Origin: CAYGEY01 sp964349065
GTDB taxonomy: Bacteria > Patescibacteriota > Gracilibacteria > 1-14-2-50-48-13
Assembly: GCA_964349065.1 (NCBI GenBank)
Contig: CAYGEY010000002.1
Location: 1 to 64,000 of the forward strand
Length of the DNA stretch: 64,000 nucleotides
Direction: 5' to 3'
Shown piece after piece: positions 42,180 to 50,694 of the stretch (its first letter is position 1; each line of letters opens with the position of its first letter). The notes below the pieces were generated by a model. The model worked only from the letters and a program-made list of their open reading frames with translations. It was not told the origin of the DNA and ran no database searches. Position numbers and translations under genes: made by a program.

Positions 42180-42736
42180 AGGTTTCCATCTTCAGCGTCC
42201 TTGGCGAGAACAAGTAAAATGCCATCATCTTCGTCGGTCGGAAGTGTGACGTGAATATAATTTTTTTCTGCCAGATATGCAAATAAGTCCTCCATTTTGT
42301 GACGGAATTTTATAACGTCGTCGAAGATAAAGAGGGTGTCGGCATGAGAGAGAGGGATGGAAGCTTTAAAATATTCTACGTATTCTTTTTTCATCGCGTC
42401 GATGAAGATAAGGTCGAATGTGTCTGTGAGAGTTGGGATTATTTCTTTGGCGTCACCACAGAGGAAGGTGATTTGGTCAATGACGTCCATGGTTTGGGCA
42501 TGTTCTTTTGCTTCAGTGATATCTCGCTCTGATCGCTCGATTGTCGTTATTTGAGCTCCGAATTTTGCGAAAAAGAGGGTGGAGACACCGTTTGCTGTTC
42601 CGATTTCGAGGATGGTTTTTGCTTTGGATATTTGGGCGAGTATTAATAATGTGTATCCATTTTTCATGGAGACGTTTGGGACTTTTTGCTCACGACTTTT
42701 TGCATGTATTTTTTTCAGTTCGGAAAAATATCCCAT
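42167..42736 (-). CDS. Class I SAM-dependent O-methyltransferase
   Basis: 189 residues from the ATG at 42736 (MGYFSELKK); a 23-residue upstream extension is possible but looks non-coding. SAM motif ILEIGTANGVSTLFFA, acidic loop TIERSERDITEAKEH and FDLIFIDAMKKEYVEYF, the metal-binding Asp pattern of the catechol O-methyltransferase-like family (TrmR/YrrM group). The substrate could be a tRNA wobble base or a small molecule. Overlaps dacA by 13 bases. Confidence 0.85.
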   Translation of the reverse strand: MGYFSELKKIHAKSREQKVPNVSMKNGYTLLILAQISKAKTILEIGTANGVSTLFFAKFGAQITTIERSERDITEAKEHAQTMDVIDQITFLCGDAKEIIPTLTDTFDLIFIDAMKKEYVEYFKASIPLSHADTLFIFDDVIKFRHKMEDLFAYLAEKNYIHVTLPTDEDDGILLVLAKDAEDGNLCLQ

Positions 42737-42803
42737 AAATTTATAGATAATTACAGAATGACTATATGGATTTTTGAGAGTTTGAAAACGAAAGATAAAA
42801 AAC

Positions 42804-42834
42804 AAATCCCCTATTGCAACGCAAAAGGGGATTT
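42804..42834 (-). terminator. Intrinsic terminator
   Basis: Stem AAATCCCCT / AGGGGATTT (9 bp) followed on the minus strand by a T run; ends the 42867-43157 gene. Confidence 0.8.
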
Positions 42835-42866
42835 AAGCCGAACAACTTTTGAAGTCAAGTTCTTTG

Positions 42867-43157
42867 TTATCTTTTTGTCATAGACAATACATTTAATCCC
42901 TGAAGTTTTGCCAATAAAGTTTGAATTTTATTAACAACTACTTCAACCCTTGCAGTCATTTCATCAACATGATACTCAGTTTGGAATTCAACAAACTTTA
43001 CCAACACTTCATTGCAACCTGATATGAGTTCACTCCAAATTGTATACAATTCCAAATCTTTTTGCACTTCTGAAATATTTGGTAAAAACTTTTCAATCTG
43101 CTGCTCGAGATCATGTAGATCTTTCATAAGTGAATTAAACTTTTCTTGATATGTCAT
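42867..43157 (-). CDS. Small coiled-coil hypothetical protein
   Basis: 96 residues from the ATG at 43157, which has AAGGTGG five bases upstream; the GTG within that site is a poorer start. Predicted as a long helical hairpin (FNSLMKDLHDLEQQIEKFL, RVEVVVNKIQTLLAKLQGL). No family recognised. Own terminator. Confidence 0.6.
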   Translation of the reverse strand: MTYQEKFNSLMKDLHDLEQQIEKFLPNISEVQKDLELYTIWSELISGCNEVLVKFVEFQTEYHVDEMTARVEVVVNKIQTLLAKLQGLNVLSMTKR

Positions 43158-43218
43158 ATCAACCACCTTATTTTTTTGAGTACTCTATTCACAAAGTCTA
43201 TAAAGTCAAAGGATTTTG

Positions 43219-43257
43219 AATATCCCCCGGCCGGATTGTACCTGCCGGAGGGATATT
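43219..43257 (-). terminator. Hairpin after the 43263-43709 gene
   Basis: Long stem AATATCCC plus CCGGC pairing with GCCGG plus AGGGATATT, directly after the stop codon on the minus strand. The T run is weak, so termination is probable but not certain. Confidence 0.6.
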
Positions 43258-43262
43258 GTTAG

Positions 43263-43709
43263 TTAATTGTTGGAAACTCTACCCCTCGAATGAGGAAGTA
43301 GATTTCTGGATATGAAAGAGCTACGCATTAATTGCTTATCTATTGGTACAAAAGGTAACTCTAAGCACGCTTTGAATTTTTCAAGATCACCTAGTAGATT
43401 CGCAACAATATTCTCAATATTCAAGATCCTTTCTGAAACGTTTTTATCACTGTCTTTATTAGCTTTTTTTACGATTTTAATCCTTACATTGAAAGTTAAG
43501 ATCGTTTTAATAGAACCATTTAACTGCTTGATTAACTCTTCGGATGTAAAATTGGCTGCCTTTGGGTCATTAATATAGTCTTTAACTATACGCATAACTT
43601 CCTGAGCAAGCAGTTTCGCTTGCGTCAAATCTTCCTCATTGGCGTCCACCAGCATCTTGAGTCCATTCATTTCTTCAGTTACTTCAGTTTGTGCAGTTAA
43701 TTCAGTCAT
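43263..43709 (-). CDS. Small helical hypothetical protein
   Basis: 148 residues, mostly helical, acidic first half and basic C-terminal tail (SFISRNLLPHSRGRVSNN). No family recognised. AGGAG lies about 16 bases before the ATG. It sits between two hairpin terminators as a one-gene unit, like the gene at 42867-43157. Confidence 0.6.
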   Translation of the reverse strand: MTELTAQTEVTEEMNGLKMLVDANEEDLTQAKLLAQEVMRIVKDYINDPKAANFTSEELIKQLNGSIKTILTFNVRIKIVKKANKDSDKNVSERILNIENIVANLLGDLEKFKACLELPFVPIDKQLMRSSFISRNLLPHSRGRVSNN

Positions 43710-43806
43710 GCTTTTTATTTTCGCTCCTAATTTTAATTTTGCCCAAATGTACCCAAAAAAAAAGATAAGTCAAATCAACTTATCTTTTTCTTCATTTTCC
43801 CGATCT

Positions 43807-44580
43807 CTACCCGATCTTCAACATCACAAAACTCAGTACCTTCGCTCCACCAAGTACATCCTTCACTTTCATCGCCGGATCACGAATATAATCTTGCGTT
43901 ATAAGAGCCTGTGACTCTTTGAATTTTCGCACTTTTCCTTCAATAATATTCTCAATAATGTTCTCAGGTTTTCCTTCTGCTTTTAATTGATCTCGATACA
44001 CATCTTTCTCTTTCTCAATCTCACTTGCATCGACCTCATCCGGATTCACAACAGACGGAGCGCTTGCTACCACCTGCATCGCCATATTTTTCCCAAGTTC
44101 TCCATCTCCTCCTTCAAGTGAAACAATCGCCGCTACTTTGTTATTTGAATGCACATATACTGCCAGATTGTCTCCTTTGAGCATAGATACATCTGCTACT
44201 TTGATGTTTTCACCAAGTGTCACAATCGCCTCATTAGCAATTGCCTCACCCTCAGTCATTGCAGCCTCAGCATTTTTTTCAAATGCAATATTTGCAATAT
44301 CTTTTACCAACTTTACAAAGCTCTCAGTCCTTGCAACAAAGTCAGTTTCACAAACAACCTTTACCACTACTCCGATATTTCCTCGGATCTCTGCAAATAC
44401 AACACCCTCGGTAGTCTCTCGATCAGCTTTAGAAACTGCTTTTGCCTCTCCTGATTTTCTCAGAAGGTCAATTGCTTTCTCTTCATCTCCTCCAGCCTCT
44501 ATTAAAGCTCTTTTACATGCCATCATAGACACGCCCGTTTTTGCTCTCAGGTCCATTACAGCCTTAGCACTTATTTCCAT
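43807..44580 (-). CDS. tsf: Translation elongation factor Ts
   Basis: 257 residues. N-terminal UBA-like domain VMDLRAKTGVSMMACKRALIEAGGDEEKAIDLLR, then the core with VCETDFVARTESF, the conserved TDFVA loop that contacts EF-Tu. It exchanges GDP on EF-Tu. Follows rpsB by 32 bases in the usual rpsB-tsf order. Slightly shorter than the E. coli protein. Confidence 0.96.
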   Translation of the reverse strand: MEISAKAVMDLRAKTGVSMMACKRALIEAGGDEEKAIDLLRKSGEAKAVSKADRETTEGVVFAEIRGNIGVVVKVVCETDFVARTESFVKLVKDIANIAFEKNAEAAMTEGEAIANEAIVTLGENIKVADVSMLKGDNLAVYVHSNNKVAAIVSLEGGDGELGKNMAMQVVASAPSVVNPDEVDASEIEKEKDVYRDQLKAEGKPENIIENIIEGKVRKFKESQALITQDYIRDPAMKVKDVLGGAKVLSFVMLKIG

Positions 44581-44612
44581 AGTGTATAAAATTTAAAATA
44601 AAACATTCAGAC

Positions 44613-45350
44613 TTACGCAGCCATCTCCGTTTCCACTTCAGCCATCTTAATCACATTCTCTGATTTAGCAGGAGTTTTTCTCTCACATGCAGTTGCAATA
44701 TAACTAAGAACATATTCCAAAGATTTTCGTGCATCGTCATTTGCAGGGATAACATAATCCACCCCTTCAGGACTTGCATTCGTATCAACAATAGCAACAA
44801 CCGGAATATGACATAAATTTGCTTCTTTTACAGCCAAAGCCTCTTTGAGAGGGTCAACCACAAACATGACATCAGGCAGGCCTCGCATAAGCTCAACACC
44901 ACCAAATGAGCTCGATAATTTTTCATAATCTTTTTTAAATTTCGCGACTTCTTTTTTCGTATATTTTTCCTCTAAATCTCCACTCTCCAAATCTGTTCGA
45001 AGTTCTTTCAATTTTCCTATTCGCTCTCGTAGTGAATCCCAGTTTGTTAGAAGTCCCGCAGGCCATTTATTTGTTACATACGGCACATGCAATTTGATCG
45101 CCATGTCTTTCATAATCGGACTTACTTGCGGCTTTGTACCTACAAATAACATTGTTTTCCCTTCTTTTGAGGCAACCTCAAGAAATTTTAAAGCTTTTTC
45201 CAACTGGTCCTTCGTCTTCTCCAAGTTTATCACATGAATACCGTCTTTTTCAGCGTAAATAAATTTTTTCATCTTAGGATTCCATTTAGACTTTTTATGT
45301 CCAAAATGAACGTTTGCTCCTGCCAAATCTTGTACCAAAATTTCTTTCAT
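44613..45350 (-). CDS. rpsB: 30S ribosomal protein S2
   Basis: 245 residues. Typical GANVHFGHKKSKWNPKMKKFIYAEKDGIHVINLEKT start and WPAGLLTNWDSLRERIGKL plus PDVMFVVDPLKEALAVKEANLCHIPVVAIVDTNASPEGVDYVIPANDDA. First gene of rpsB-tsf. A structured RNA element (45453-45539) lies about 100 bases upstream but directly after the previous gene. Confidence 0.97.
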   Translation of the reverse strand: MKEILVQDLAGANVHFGHKKSKWNPKMKKFIYAEKDGIHVINLEKTKDQLEKALKFLEVASKEGKTMLFVGTKPQVSPIMKDMAIKLHVPYVTNKWPAGLLTNWDSLRERIGKLKELRTDLESGDLEEKYTKKEVAKFKKDYEKLSSSFGGVELMRGLPDVMFVVDPLKEALAVKEANLCHIPVVAIVDTNASPEGVDYVIPANDDARKSLEYVLSYIATACERKTPAKSENVIKMAEVETEMAA

Positions 45351-45452
45351 AACTGCCTGGAAAAGGAAAATATAATAATTCGTAGCCGCATATTATACTG
45401 ATTTGGCTTCACTGCAAGAAAAAAGTGAGAAAAAGTATTGATGTAAATATTT

Positions 45453-45539
45453 CTTTTGAAAGATAAAGTACCCGGATCTCAATTGCCTGCACGTTCATTC
45501 GGCAAGAATCGATCCTAGGGTACATTTATCTTTCAAAAG
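45453..45539 (-). ncRNA. Structured RNA element, copy A, after the glycosyltransferase gene
   Basis: On the minus strand, starting six bases after the stop of the 45546-46928 gene. Outer arms CTTTTGAAAGATAAAG and its partner plus GTACCC/GGGTAC close a long helix. Inside, GGATC/GATCC and TTGCC/GGCAA form two further helices around a loop containing GAACGTG. Copy B at 53068-53147 has the same layout with paired base changes, so the fold is conserved. No known RNA family recognised. Confidence 0.6.
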
Positions 45540-45545
45540 TTATCT

Positions 45546-46928
45546 CTAATTTTTCAGTATTTTCTGCAAAAAACCACAGATAGCAAACGTTCCCTCAGTA
45601 ATTGTTGCTTTTGCAAACCCGCTGTCGAACTGACTCAACTCATTTTTATCCTTTGCGATTTTTTCAATGACATCCAGAATATTCTGATTTTTTTCCATGA
45701 TAACACCAATATGATATTTATTTATAAGCTCTGCATTACCTTGCTCCTGCCCCGGAAGTACCTTGGTAATAATCATTGGGCGACGAGCCGCAATACATTC
45801 CATTACTGTCGCTCCACCAGCCTTTGTAATTATCACATCCGCGGCTTTCATATACGCATACATATTATCAACCCATTTGAGCAAAGTAACATTGTCTCCC
45901 AGATTCATTTTTTCCAGTTTCTGGAACAAATCCTCATTGTTTGCCAAAATCATAATGAGTTTAGCATGTTTTCCGCATTTTTGATGGAAATCTTTAACCC
46001 ATGCGACATCTTTCAATTTACTTCCAGTCCCGACAGACATGAGAAACACTTGCTTCTCCGTATGAATATGCAAACTTTGACGAGCTTCTTCTTTAGAAAG
46101 AGAATGAAAAAACTTCGGGTGAACAGGAAACCCAAGTACTTTTACTTTTGTTTTTGCATACCCCTTCTCAACTACCGCTTCTTTGGTCTCTTCGTTAGCC
46201 ACGATATAATAATCAACATCCTTGCCGTACCACATCTCGTGTATGGAAATCGAATCTGTAATAACTGTAACAAACGGAATATATTTCTTCATCTGGCGCA
46301 GAGAACGTTTAATCCAGTGGTTAATTCCAGGAAAAGAGTATGTGGAAACAATCACGTCAGGATTTTCCTCCTCGATGATGGCATCCAATTTTCCGGCAAA
46401 CATCGGGTATCCAAAACCATGCACGAGTGCCATACCCTCCTTAGAATCAGTTGATTCAAACATCCACTGATAAAGTTTTGGAGTATGTTTCACAGTTGTC
46501 TCATAAAATGTGTTCAGATCAACTGGGAGTTCCTTGAACACTATTTCTGCATCGTACCCATATTTTTCATGCATCCCTGCCAAAATGGCTTTCGCAGCGG
46601 AAGTATGACCGTGACCTGCGCGAATTGTGATGATAAGAATCTTTTTTCGATGTTCCAGCATCTGTTTTTGTTTCCGAAGAAACGCTTCCAATAGACTAAG
46701 AGACTGGTCATTCAACAATCCAGCTATCATTCCATAAAAAAATTTCTTGGATATGTGAGAATATTCATCAATTGTATGCTTATTTGTCGATTTCTCGAGA
46801 ATGAGTGCAAGCTCCTGTAAATACTGGGCAAACATGTTTTCAAGTACATTTGTTCTAGAGTTTTTTTCAAAAAATACTTTTTGGAAATTCAATGCCTCTT
46901 TAAATATTGTTGATCTTTGGCTGTACAT
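45546..46928 (-). CDS. MurG/MGDG-synthase-like glycolipid glycosyltransferase
   Basis: 460 residues. After an N-terminal helical extension of about 90 residues comes KILIITIRAGHGHTSAAKAIL, the N-terminal signature of monogalactosyldiacylglycerol synthase/UgtP-like glycosyltransferases, with a C-terminal GT-B half showing VSVGTGSKLKD-like and TKAGGATVMECIAARRPMIITKVLPGQEQGNAELI motifs for UDP-sugar binding. It probably adds a sugar to a diacylglycerol-type lipid at the inner membrane face. Divergent from the pilin genes. A structured RNA directly follows its stop codon. Confidence 0.85.
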   Translation of the reverse strand: MYSQRSTIFKEALNFQKVFFEKNSRTNVLENMFAQYLQELALILEKSTNKHTIDEYSHISKKFFYGMIAGLLNDQSLSLLEAFLRKQKQMLEHRKKILIITIRAGHGHTSAAKAILAGMHEKYGYDAEIVFKELPVDLNTFYETTVKHTPKLYQWMFESTDSKEGMALVHGFGYPMFAGKLDAIIEEENPDVIVSTYSFPGINHWIKRSLRQMKKYIPFVTVITDSISIHEMWYGKDVDYYIVANEETKEAVVEKGYAKTKVKVLGFPVHPKFFHSLSKEEARQSLHIHTEKQVFLMSVGTGSKLKDVAWVKDFHQKCGKHAKLIMILANNEDLFQKLEKMNLGDNVTLLKWVDNMYAYMKAADVIITKAGGATVMECIAARRPMIITKVLPGQEQGNAELINKYHIGVIMEKNQNILDVIEKIAKDKNELSQFDSGFAKATITEGTFAICGFLQKILKN

Positions 46929-46951
46929 ACTATTGTTTGGTTGGTAAACAC

Positions 46952-46980
46952 TTGTATTTTAGCGAGAAATTTGCTATACT
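46952..46980 (+). promoter_or_regulatory. Promoter of the pilin operon
   Basis: TTGTAT (46952-46957), 17-bp spacer, TATACT (46975-46980), about 22 bases before the first pilin ATG. Confidence 0.55.
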
Positions 46981-47002
46981 ACAATGACATATAAAAAATA
47001 CT

Positions 47003-47371
47003 ATGAACAAGGTGAGGATAGGAATAGTACTGCTTATGATACAACTTGGCATTCCAAGTGTATTTGCAGCAGACAAGCCACAAGTTAAATGCGGCGATGG
47101 TGCGCTACCCGGTTGTGACAGCAATATCAGTATCGGGGCTGTATTTACAAACCTAGTTCCGACAGTCATAAACTTTGTTATCTTCGGCATTGCAATTGTG
47201 TCCTTTGCGTTTCTTGTCAAAGGCGGCATAGATATGATCTTGGCTCTGGGACAGGAAGAAAAAATGAAAAAAGCTGTGGGAAGCATGGTCTCGGCTGTTA
47301 TCGGCCTAGCTGTTGCTCTCCTATCGTATGCGATTGTTGCGGCGATTGTATCTCTTAAAATTTTTGGATAA
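47003..47371 (+). CDS. Type IV secretion pilin-like protein (TrbC/VirB2-like), first of three
   Basis: 122 residues. Signal peptide (about 1-23, ending SVFA), a short extracellular part with two Cys (CGDGALPGCDS), then two membrane helices (about 48-70 and 93-117) separated by a small polar loop (GQEEKMKKA). This is the layout of TrbC/VirB2 major pilins. No other type IV secretion gene is nearby. Stop and next ATG are one base apart, so the three genes form an operon. Confidence 0.75.
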   Translation: MNKVRIGIVLLMIQLGIPSVFAADKPQVKCGDGALPGCDSNISIGAVFTNLVPTVINFVIFGIAIVSFAFLVKGGIDMILALGQEEKMKKAVGSMVSAVIGLAVALLSYAIVAAIVSLKIFG

Positions 47372-47372
47372 C

Positions 47373-47777
47373 ATGAAAAAAATAATTTCAATTTTGCTTT
47401 CTGTGGGACTGGGGATCGGGCTTGCCTTTGGGGGTGTATTAGCTGCTGATGAAAATTTTTTAACTCCAAATACGCCAACACTATTTGCTCCAACGGAGAA
47501 TGGATTAGAAGCTGTTAAACCAACCGAAGATGCTAAATCCCAACAGGTGAACCTTTTATTCCAGGGACCTCAGTCTGTTATGAGATTTCTTTTCGGATTA
47601 TTTACTTTGATTGGGGTTTTAGCAAGTATTTATGCCGGATCACGCATAGTTTTCTCACAAGGAGATCCAAAAAAGATGCAACAGGGGTTTTTTATGCTTC
47701 TCTACACAGCCATCGGGTTTCTGATTATCGGTAGTGCCTGGTTTATCATACGGTTTATCCTTAATTTCAAATTCTAA
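47373..47777 (+). CDS. Type IV secretion pilin-like protein, second of three
   Basis: 134 residues from the ATG at 47373. Signal peptide (about 1-23, ending VLAA), a polar segment, then two membrane helices (about 67-88 and 104-130) with the loop FSQGDPKKMQQGFF between, very like the GQEEKMKKA loop of its neighbour. Overlaps the next gene by one base (TAATG). Confidence 0.75.
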   Translation: MKKIISILLSVGLGIGLAFGGVLAADENFLTPNTPTLFAPTENGLEAVKPTEDAKSQQVNLLFQGPQSVMRFLFGLFTLIGVLASIYAGSRIVFSQGDPKKMQQGFFMLLYTAIGFLIIGSAWFIIRFILNFKF

Positions 47778-48301
47778 TGAAAAAAGGATTATCTGTTTTT
47801 ATAGTAAGTTTTAGTCTTATGCTTACAACAAGTTTTGTCCAGGCCGCAGATCCTTGCGATCTGTCAGTTGGCGGAGATGCAGCTTTTTCTTTTCAAAGTA
47901 TAACTCCGGATAATGCCCCGTCCATCAAACAACTTGGAGTGGATTGCAGCAAGCTGAAAATCTCAAATGATGCGAATATCAATGGTAAAAATCTTGCAAC
48001 AACAAATGCTGCAAATGCAACAACCATATTGATTAAGAATATCATATCCATTGTCACCGGTTTCATTGCATCATTTGCGGCTCTTTATGCTATTTTTCGA
48101 CTTATGGGACACGCCTTGGCCTTGGCACAATCCCAAGGTGATGCAACTAAAATGGATGCCGCAAAAAAGGGAATAGTGAACACCCTAGCCAGTCTTTTCA
48201 TTATTTCGATAGCATATATGATTGTGTATACAATCATCAATACAACTCTGGCAATTCCTGCAACACTGCCGACTTCATCCACAACTGCCGGTACACGATA
48301 A
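47777..48301 (+). CDS. Type IV secretion pilin-like protein, third of three
   Basis: 174 residues. Signal peptide (about 1-23, ending VQAA), a longer polar ectodomain with two Cys, then two membrane helices (about 86-113 and 130-156) around the loop AQSQGDATKMDAAKKG. The same loop pattern (Gln/Gly/Asp then Lys-Met) is shared by all three genes, suggesting ancient duplication. Confidence 0.75.
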   Translation: MKKGLSVFIVSFSLMLTTSFVQAADPCDLSVGGDAAFSFQSITPDNAPSIKQLGVDCSKLKISNDANINGKNLATTNAANATTILIKNIISIVTGFIASFAALYAIFRLMGHALALAQSQGDATKMDAAKKGIVNTLASLFIISIAYMIVYTIINTTLAIPATLPTSSTTAGTR

Positions 48302-48306
48302 CCAGT

Positions 48307-48387
48307 CTAAAAAATATAGATCAATACTGATGAAAGCACCAATACGAGCAATATCATTCCAACACCTATTTTCTGCACAATTTTCAT
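48307..48387 (-). CDS. Putative 26-residue membrane micropeptide coupled to the DUF167 gene
   Basis: ATG at 48385-48387 overlaps the TGA stop of the DUF167 gene (ATGA). The frame ends at TAG (48307) and encodes KIVQKIGVGMILLVLVLSS-type sequence: a basic N-terminus and one hydrophobic helix. The overlap with the preceding stop is a strong sign of coupled translation, although the peptide is too short for normal gene finders. Confidence 0.45.
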   Translation of the reverse strand: MKIVQKIGVGMILLVLVLSSVLIYIF

Positions 48388-48683
48388 ATTTTTGAGGTAA
48401 GTTTAAGAAGTTTTCTGCGAGATGAGGATCCCGCAATTATCTGTACTCTCCACTTCTTCAGCGATTCCCTTTCAAAATATTCGATCAGTTCCTGATTGGC
48501 TTTTCCTTTTTCTGGAGGTTTTGCTACTGCGATTATATAGATTTTTTGCATTGTTCCATCGATGTTTTCCTCGCGGATTTCTTCTAATCCTGTTTTTACT
48601 TTATGAGGACGGACTTTTACTGATATGAATATTTCACCGTTTTTTTGAATGCTATTTGCTAACTCTAATAGCCATGATTCCAT
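48384..48683 (-). CDS. DUF167/YggU family protein
   Basis: 99 residues. IFISVKVRPHKVKTG, VAKPPEKGKANQELIEYF and IIAGSSSRRKLLKL are the hallmarks of the DUF167 family, small proteins of unknown function often near housekeeping genes. Its start overlaps the rpmA stop by one base (TAATG). Confidence 0.85.
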   Translation of the reverse strand: MESWLLELANSIQKNGEIFISVKVRPHKVKTGLEEIREENIDGTMQKIYIIAVAKPPEKGKANQELIEYFERESLKKWRVQIIAGSSSRRKLLKLTSKI

Positions 48684-48955
48684 TATGAAACGTGTACAAC
48701 AACGTCTTTGAAAATTCTACCGTCAAATTTCTTCATTTTTCTCTCTTCAAAACTCACCACACCTTCTGTTCTGGCATACAATGTAAAATCTCGTCCTTCA
48801 GACACATTATTTCCGGCGAAAAACTTGTTTCCTTTCTGTCGAACAATGATATTTCCTGCGATTACCTTCTCACCACCAAATACCTTCACTCCTCGTCTTT
48901 GCGATGCCGAGTCTCTTCCGTTTTTGGTCGAACCTGCCGCCTTTTTATGTGCCAT
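48683..48955 (-). CDS. rpmA: 50S ribosomal protein L27
   Basis: 90 residues. MAHKKAAGSTKNGRDSASQRRGVKVFGG is the conserved L27 N-terminus reaching the peptidyl-transferase centre; no cleavable Firmicutes-type leader. The usual partner rplU is not adjacent; here rpmA starts an operon with DUF167 and a micropeptide. Confidence 0.96.
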   Translation of the reverse strand: MAHKKAAGSTKNGRDSASQRRGVKVFGGEKVIAGNIIVRQKGNKFFAGNNVSEGRDFTLYARTEGVVSFEERKMKKFDGRIFKDVVVHVS

Positions 48956-49116
48956 AGTGTATTAAATGAAAATCAAATGTGTTAATGTACATTGACAAGA
49001 ATATGTATTTTTGAGTAGGAGGCAAGAGAAAGTTGTTTGATGATTTTCCTCCCTCTTCCCACCTCTTTAAAAATCAATATACTTTCAATGAAAATTACCC
49101 TCTCAATATTCAGACT

Positions 49117-50694
49117 ATGAAAAAAATTCTCAGCATACTTGCTGTTATTAGTTTCCAAACTATAGCGATATCAACGACTCATGCTTTTTTTAAGGACGTG
49201 CCTGAAACACATGAGCACAGTAAAGCAATCCATGCCCTGTATGACCAAAAAGTTATTGAGGGCTATAGTGATAATACTTTCAAGCCGGATGAGCATGTCA
49301 GTCGAGCTGAGGCACTAAAAATTATTCTCAAGAGTGTATATAATGATATTCCAACTTCAGTGGATGAAAGCAAGTTTCCGGATATTTCGGCTAAAGACTG
49401 GGTTGCATCGTATGCGAACTTCGGAAAAGAGAAAAATATTGTGAATGGGTATCCTGATGGAAAGTACAAGGCAAGTGCTCTTATTAATTCAGCTGAGATT
49501 TTGAAAGTCGCAACGAGAACGTATACAATCTCGACTACCACTATGTATAAAGAAGAAGATTATAAAAAGAACTTCCCGACCGTTTCACTCAAAGAGTGGT
49601 TTTTGCCATACATATTGTATGCAAAGGAAAAAAATCTCGGACTGTACTCAGCCCCGGGATCTAATCCAACTCGTGGAGAAATGGCGGAAATCATTTATCG
49701 TCTGAAAACGACGTATGCGTTTGATTTGCCGACATTTAACGAGGCAGATATTGACCTGTATAATAGTGTCATGACGAGTCTTGGGATTTCACCTGAGAGT
49801 ATTACCGGGAGACAGACTATAGCTGTACAAACGGAGGATATGAAAAAAGACACTCCAGTAACACCTACTGTATCAACAGATACAGCTTTGCCAATAACTC
49901 CTACGTCTACTCCAACTACAACTGCCCTCTCCCCAGTTCTTGCCATTAAGGTTGATACACCACTTACGATAATTGAATCCTCACCATTTCTCTCAGGAAC
50001 CAATGCACCTCTTGCCCAGCCGGTGATTCCTTCGGATACTTTGGATGATGCTGATAATGGGAAACTACTTAAGATCATCAATGGTCTTATGTTCGAGGGA
50101 GATATGCTCGCGCTTACATGGACGACCAATTTGACTATTGATAAAGAAATGTTGTCTATTATGCAAAGTCAGCTAACAAGCCTTAGAGCTGAAATTACCG
50201 CAACAAAAACGGTGATTATTAATGATACCAACAAATCAAAAGAGACAAAGAAAAAGATCAGGAAAACTATTTCAGAAGCAAAGGCGACAATAACGGAGCT
50301 ATATGCAAAGACATACGGTGCTATAATCAAAGGAGCAGATGATGCCAAGAATGTTTTGCCAATGCTTGAAAAATATGCAGATTTACCTGCATACAAAGAG
50401 ATCGAGGCGAAGCAAGAAGAGATCATGAAGGCACAAAAAATAACCTTGGCTGATACAAATATGCCACAGTGCGGAGTGGATGAGAGTTTGATTTTCGAAG
50501 ACACTATGGATAATTTTCATACGATTGTGAAGTTGCTCACTGAGCAAGATGCGCTGTATCTAAAATTGGTGAAGCAGGTTGCGAAGAAGGATGAGGTGGT
50601 GAAAGAAGACACGTCTAATGATAAAGAGGATGTGAAGACAGATGAGAAGGATATGAAAAAGGCTGAGATGAGTTTGGAGGTGAAGAAGAAATAA
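49117..50694 (+). CDS. SLH-domain surface protein with helical C-terminal region
   Basis: 525 residues from the ATG at 49117 (MKKILSILAV), which begins a signal peptide. Three SLH repeats cover about 25-210 (VIEGYSDNTFKPDEHVSRAEAL, IVNGYPDGKYKASALINSAE, third weaker). Then a Pro/Thr-rich linker (about 245-320) and a long charged helical domain (about 330-500) ending in a Lys/Asp/Glu-rich tail. The SLH part should bind the wall and the helical part project outward. Ends two bases before the convergent transporter gene. Confidence 0.85.
   Translation: MKKILSILAVISFQTIAISTTHAFFKDVPETHEHSKAIHALYDQKVIEGYSDNTFKPDEHVSRAEALKIILKSVYNDIPTSVDESKFPDISAKDWVASYANFGKEKNIVNGYPDGKYKASALINSAEILKVATRTYTISTTTMYKEEDYKKNFPTVSLKEWFLPYILYAKEKNLGLYSAPGSNPTRGEMAEIIYRLKTTYAFDLPTFNEADIDLYNSVMTSLGISPESITGRQTIAVQTEDMKKDTPVTPTVSTDTALPITPTSTPTTTALSPVLAIKVDTPLTIIESSPFLSGTNAPLAQPVIPSDTLDDADNGKLLKIINGLMFEGDMLALTWTTNLTIDKEMLSIMQSQLTSLRAEITATKTVIINDTNKSKETKKKIRKTISEAKATITELYAKTYGAIIKGADDAKNVLPMLEKYADLPAYKEIEAKQEEIMKAQKITLADTNMPQCGVDESLIFEDTMDNFHTIVKLLTEQDALYLKLVKQVAKKDEVVKEDTSNDKEDVKTDEKDMKKAEMSLEVKKK

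Noticed and set aside
45453..45539. Interpretation of the structured RNA as an integron attC site
   Set aside because: The element lacks the conserved attC core pair and is paired over its whole length with covarying inner helices; no integron integrase is nearby.
45711..46454. 247-residue frame on the plus strand inside the glycosyltransferase gene
   Set aside because: Antisense shadow; the minus-strand frame has clear GT-B motifs, while this one has no family features or start signal.
46930..47493. 187-residue minus-strand frame across the pilin genes
   Set aside because: Antisense of two genes with signal peptides and membrane helices and a good promoter; composition is not protein-like.
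47003..48301. Calling the pilin genes a complete type IV secretion system
   Set aside because: No ATPase, channel or coupling genes occur in the window.
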